Source: Pseudomonas sp. S31
GTDB taxonomy: Bacteria; Pseudomonadota; Gammaproteobacteria; Pseudomonadales; Pseudomonadaceae
Assembly (NCBI RefSeq): GCF_016648105.1
Contig: NZ_JACVVE010000023.1
Coordinates: 43,746-107,745, forward strand
DNA: 64,000 nt
Reading direction: 5' to 3'
A program made the position numbers and the translations under genes. How positions within the stretch are numbered: position 1 is the stretch's first letter; each line of letters opens with the position of its first letter. The notes beneath the pieces are model-generated. The model had not been told where the DNA came from. It did no database searches and was given only the letters and a program-made list of their open reading frames with translations. Below are positions 60,985 to 64,000 of the stretch, in pieces.

Positions 60985-62070
60985 ATGCCCATCTCCTCGT
61001 TAAGCCGTCGTCAACTCATCGCCCTGGCAGGCACCGCGACGGCTGCCGCGTTCGCCAGCCGCCTGGCCTTCGCCGACCATGACCACGGCAGCCACGATCA
61101 AGGCGCTCAGCCCGACCACGCCAGCCAACCGGTCGGCAGCGGCCTGGACCTGGACAGCACGCGCTGGGTGCTGCCCGAGCCACGCAAGATCAAGCTGGCC
61201 ACCAACCTCAATGCGGTGTGCCTGGCGCCGGTGGCCGTGGCCGACAGCCAGGGCATCTTCAAGCGCCATAACCTGGATGTGGAGTTCGTCAATTTCGGCA
61301 ACTCCACCGAAGTGCTGCTCGAGTCCATGGCCACCGGCAAGGCCGACGCCGCCACCGGCATGGCCTTGCGCTGGCTGAAGGCGCTGGAACAGGGCTTCGA
61401 CGTCAAGCTCACCGCAGGCACCCACGGCGGCTGCCTGCGCCTGCTGACCCTGGACAACGGCCCGAAGTCCTTCGAGGCCTTGAAAGGCGCGACCATCGGC
61501 GTCACCGACATGGCCGCGGCGGACAAGAACTTCTTCTCCCTGATGCTCAAGCGCCACGGCGTCGACCCCCTGCGTGACGTGACCTGGCGGGTCTACCCGA
61601 TCGACCTGCTCAGCGTCGCCCTGCAAAAAGGCGAGATCCAGGCCGCCAGCGGTTCGGACCCGCTGATGTATCGGGTCAAGCAACAGCCGGGCTTCGCCGA
61701 ATTGGCCACCAACATGGTCGAGGAATACGCCAACATGAGCTGCTGCGTGGTCGGCGTCAGTGGCAAGCTGGCCCGCGACGACACGCCAGTGGCGGCGGCC
61801 ATCACCCACTCGATCCTGCAGGCGCATGCCTGGGCCTCTCGCAACCCCGATGCGGTGGCCGAGGAGTTCCTCAAGTTCGCGGTCAATACCTCCCGCGAGG
61901 AGGTGCATGCCATCCTCACCGAGCACACACACGGCTACTACTCGGTGGGCAACACCTTCGTGAAGGAGATCGCGGTCTATGCCCGCGACCTGAAGAACAT
62001 CGAAGTGCTGCGCCCCCGTACCGACCCACTGGCGTTCGCGGAGGGTGTCCATGCCGACGTATTCGCTTGA
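60985..62070 (+). CDS. NitT/TauT-type ABC substrate-binding protein, Tat-exported, His-rich N-terminus
   Basis: 361 residues, GGAGG before ATG. A twin-arginine signal (SLSRRQLIALAG, cleaved after SRLAFA at about 30) implies export folded, perhaps with a bound cofactor. The mature N-terminus is DHDHGSHDQGAQPDH, with four His and several Asp, likely metal-binding. The body is a NMT1/SsuA-like fold (KLATNLNAVCLAPVAVADSQ, FGNSTEVLLESMATGKADAA). It presents an unknown ligand to the permease encoded next. It is divergent from the riboswitch-controlled receptor. Confidence 0.88.
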   Translation: MPISSLSRRQLIALAGTATAAAFASRLAFADHDHGSHDQGAQPDHASQPVGSGLDLDSTRWVLPEPRKIKLATNLNAVCLAPVAVADSQGIFKRHNLDVEFVNFGNSTEVLLESMATGKADAATGMALRWLKALEQGFDVKLTAGTHGGCLRLLTLDNGPKSFEALKGATIGVTDMAAADKNFFSLMLKRHGVDPLRDVTWRVYPIDLLSVALQKGEIQAASGSDPLMYRVKQQPGFAELATNMVEEYANMSCCVVGVSGKLARDDTPVAAAITHSILQAHAWASRNPDAVAEEFLKFAVNTSREEVHAILTEHTHGYYSVGNTFVKEIAVYARDLKNIEVLRPRTDPLAFAEGVHADVFA

Positions 62071-63046
62071 GCAATCCCGGCCCGGCACCTCGGCGCATGC
62101 GCCGGCATGGCGAGCGGGCCTGCTGGCTGCGCTGGCCTGGATCGTCCTGGGCCTGTTCACCGAACTGTATCCGGACGGCGGCAAGCCCTGGCCTTACACC
62201 CGTGAGCTGGCCGTCGCCGGCGTGGCGGTGGGCGCTCTGCTGGTGCTGATCGCCCTGCTGCCGGGGCCGTTCAGCCGTGTGGTGCAACGCCTGCGCCCGG
62301 CCGGTGCCTGGCTGGTGGCGTTGCCGCTGTTGCTGGGCCTGTGGCTGCTGGTGACAGCCAAGGTGGTGTTGTTGCCGGTGCCGTTTTTCGCCCCGCCCCA
62401 GGCGCTGATCGAAGTGTTCCTCGACGACTGGCCGCGCCTGGGCGAAAGCCTGCTGCACTCGCTGTGGCTACTGCTCAATGGCGTGGTGCTCGGTGGCGTC
62501 GCCGGCTTCATCGCCGGGGTGGCCATCGGCTGGTCACACCGCATCGGTTACTGGGTGCACCCGGTGCTGCGCATCCTCGGGCCGGTGCCCTCCACGGCGC
62601 TGCTGCCGATCTGCTTTTTCTTCTTTCCCTCCAGCTGGAGCGCGAGTGTGTTCCTGATCGCCCTGGCGACCTGGTTCCCGGTCACCGTGCTGACCTGGTC
62701 GGGCGTCGCCAGTGTCGACAAGGCCTACTACGAAGTGGCCCGGACCCTGGGGGCCAACTCACGCTTCCTGGTCTTGCGGGTGGCGATCCCCGCCGCCCTG
62801 CCGCATGTGTTCGTCGGCCTGTTCATGGGTCTGGGCGCGTCGTTCTCGGTACTGGTGGTAGCCGAAATGATGGGCGTCAAGGCCGGACTCGGCTGGTACC
62901 TGCAGTGGGCTCAGGGCTGGGCGGCCTACGCCAACATGTACGCCGCGCTGCTGGTGATGGCCCTGCTTTGCTCGGGCCTGATCACCTTGTTGTTCATCGT
63001 CCGCGACCGGGTATTGTCCTGGCAGAAAGGAGCCGTCAAATGGTGA
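62051..63046 (+). CDS. NitT/TauT-type ABC permease
   Basis: 331 residues from ATG 62051, GGAGG six bases before, overlapping the binding-protein gene by 20 bases. The N-terminal two or three helices form an extension beyond the core BPD_transp_1 domain. The EAA loop is clear: YYEVARTLGANSRFLVLRVA then IPAALPHVFVG. It forms the inner-membrane pore with the ATPase. The N-terminal extension is longer than in SsuC/TauC. Confidence 0.9.
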   Translation: MPTYSLEQSRPGTSAHAPAWRAGLLAALAWIVLGLFTELYPDGGKPWPYTRELAVAGVAVGALLVLIALLPGPFSRVVQRLRPAGAWLVALPLLLGLWLLVTAKVVLLPVPFFAPPQALIEVFLDDWPRLGESLLHSLWLLLNGVVLGGVAGFIAGVAIGWSHRIGYWVHPVLRILGPVPSTALLPICFFFFPSSWSASVFLIALATWFPVTVLTWSGVASVDKAYYEVARTLGANSRFLVLRVAIPAALPHVFVGLFMGLGASFSVLVVAEMMGVKAGLGWYLQWAQGWAAYANMYAALLVMALLCSGLITLLFIVRDRVLSWQKGAVKW

Positions 63047-63831
63047 ACCCCGCCCAAGCCACCGTCCCTCGCGAAAGCGGCATGGCCCTGGATATCCGAG
63101 GCCTGAGCCACGCCTTCGAACTGGGCGACCAGCGCCTGCCGGTGCTCGACGACGTCGACCTGCACTTGCAGCCGGGGGAAAGCGTCGGCCTGCTCGGGCC
63201 GTCCGGGTGTGGCAAGTCGACCCTGCTGCGCCTGGTCGCCGGGCTGGAAGGCCTGCAACACGGCCAGCTGCTGGCCGATGGTAGCGCCATCGAGGGCCCG
63301 CACCCTTCTCGGGTGCTGGTGTTCCAGGATCCCACGCTGTATCCGTGGCGTAGCGTCTGGGACAACGTCGCGCTCGGCCTGCAGGCCCGTGGGCAGCTCA
63401 AGACCCAGCGCCCACGGGTCGACGAGACGTTGCGCAAGGTCGGCTTGCTGGAGTTTCGCGATGCCTATCCGCGGCAGTTGTCCGGGGGCATGGCGCAGCG
63501 GGCAGCGCTGGCCCGGGCGCTGATCAACGAGCCACGGCTGCTGTTGCTCGACGAACCGCTCGGCAAGCTCGACTCGCTGACCCGTATCGCCATGCAGAGC
63601 GAGCTGATCCGCTTGTGGCAGCAACAGGCCTACAGTTCGTTGCTGGTGACCCATGACGTCGAAGAGGCGCTGCTGCTGTGTGACCGGGTGCTGGTGTTCT
63701 CGGCGCGGCCGGCGCGGGTGCTCGCTGAGCTCAAGGTCGGGCGGCCCTATCCGCGGCGGCGGGATGACCCGCGGTTGCTGGAGTTGCGTCAGCATGCGCT
63801 GGAGCTGCTGGGGCAGGGGGCGGATTGGTAG
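63040..63831 (+). CDS. NitT/TauT-type ABC ATPase
   Basis: 263 residues from ATG 63040, overlapping the permease stop by seven bases, with AAAGGAG upstream. Walker A GPSGCGKST, Q-loop VFQDPTLYPWRSVWDNV, signature LSGGMAQRAALARAL, Walker B LLLLDEPLGKLD and switch His in VTHDVEEALLL are present. It energises the importer. Last gene of the operon; the composite repeat follows 57 bases later. Confidence 0.93.
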   Translation: MVNPAQATVPRESGMALDIRGLSHAFELGDQRLPVLDDVDLHLQPGESVGLLGPSGCGKSTLLRLVAGLEGLQHGQLLADGSAIEGPHPSRVLVFQDPTLYPWRSVWDNVALGLQARGQLKTQRPRVDETLRKVGLLEFRDAYPRQLSGGMAQRAALARALINEPRLLLLDEPLGKLDSLTRIAMQSELIRLWQQQAYSSLLVTHDVEEALLLCDRVLVFSARPARVLAELKVGRPYPRRRDDPRLLELRQHALELLGQGADW

Positions 63832-63887
63832 GGTTCGGGGGCGGTTAGGATTTCTGGTGCATGGTTTGAGATTTGCTGCGTTCTCAA

Positions 63888-63978
63888 GATCGAGCGCCGC
63901 CCGCGCGGGGCTTCGCGGTGTTCGACTTGAGAGGTGCATGGTCGCAGACATCGAGCGCCGCCCGCGCGGCGCTTCGCG
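63888..63978. repeat. Composite hairpin repeat, copy B (inverted relative to copy A)
   Basis: GATCGAGCGCCGCCCGCGCG at 63888 and again ATCGAGCGCCGCCCGCGCGG from 63950, with the core AGAGGTGCATGG between (63930-63941). In reverse complement it matches the element at 49693 over almost its whole length. It runs into a further REP-like sequence (GCAAGCCCGCTCCCACA) at the window edge. Confidence 0.8.
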
Positions 63979-64000
63979 GGGCAAGCCCGCTCCCACATTT

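Noticed and set aside
1..64000. CRISPR arrays, prophage, insertion sequences, tRNA or rRNA genes
   Set aside because: No regularly spaced repeats, integrase or transposase genes, or RNA-gene sequence features were recognised on either strand by reading.

Overview
The window is high-GC DNA from a Pseudomonas, most likely of the P. putida group. The evidence is a complete ferripyoverdine-reduction operon (fpvGHJKCDEF) beside pvdA, an MvaT/Tur-family nucleoid protein with a GTG start, OprD- and FpvA-like outer-membrane proteins, DUF2388 and DUF1615 proteins, and the typical P. putida REP sequence (TTCGCGGGTAAACCCGCTCC) at several convergent gene ends. No tRNA, rRNA, CRISPR array, IS element or prophage was seen.

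Layout. 1-2273 (minus strand): the N-terminal 757 codons of a Tc-type insecticidal toxin A subunit that runs off the left edge, with an AT-rich leader. 2.6-5.1 kb: small exported and hypothetical proteins, a nucleoside deaminase and an AraC regulator. 5.2-7.9 kb: thiolase, 3-hydroxybutyryl-CoA dehydrogenase and TetR operon. 7.96-14.5 kb (minus): a five-gene signalling operon (triple-receiver hybrid kinase, CheR, CheB, receiver-first kinase, single-domain receiver), with a further receiver divergent from it. 15-22 kb: cobF, an OprD porin, mvaT, gloA, a shikimate dehydrogenase paralogue, pbpG and small proteins. 22.2-32.7 kb: pyoverdine block with pvdA behind an exact TAAAT-N16-CGT iron-starvation promoter, then fpvGHJKCDEF. 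A convergent operon carries MbtH, a type II thioesterase, an isochorismatase-like hydrolase and a DUF1615 lipoprotein. 33.3-40.2 kb: a tightly overlapped one-carbon operon purU-folD-soxBDAG, whose SoxD has lost most of its zinc ligands. 40.3-41.3 kb: two small Pseudomonas-type proteins, one behind an unusual coupled leader frame. 41.3-46.3 kb (minus): an AraC-regulated tripartite efflux operon (outer-membrane factor, HlyD adaptor, DHA2 pump), with candidate operators for the regulator. 46.5-49.2 kb: cupin, AraC regulator, MFS transporter. 49.8-53.7 kb: FecI/FecR/TonB-receptor cell-surface signalling set. 53.8-58.3 kb: small enzymes and regulators. 58.3-63.8 kb: a TonB-dependent receptor behind a complete cobalamin riboswitch, divergent from a NitT/TauT-type ABC importer whose binding protein has a Tat signal and a His-rich N-terminus.

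How the parts fit. Iron acquisition dominates: hydroxyornithine synthesis for pyoverdine, reductive iron release in the periplasm, NRPS helpers, and a second receptor controlled by its own sigma/anti-sigma pair. The sox operon pairs oxidative N-demethylation with tetrahydrofolate one-carbon recycling. The right-hand cluster (riboswitch receptor plus metal-suggestive importer) is the best candidate for an incompletely described uptake system, for a corrinoid, a cobalt complex or another B12-linked nutrient.
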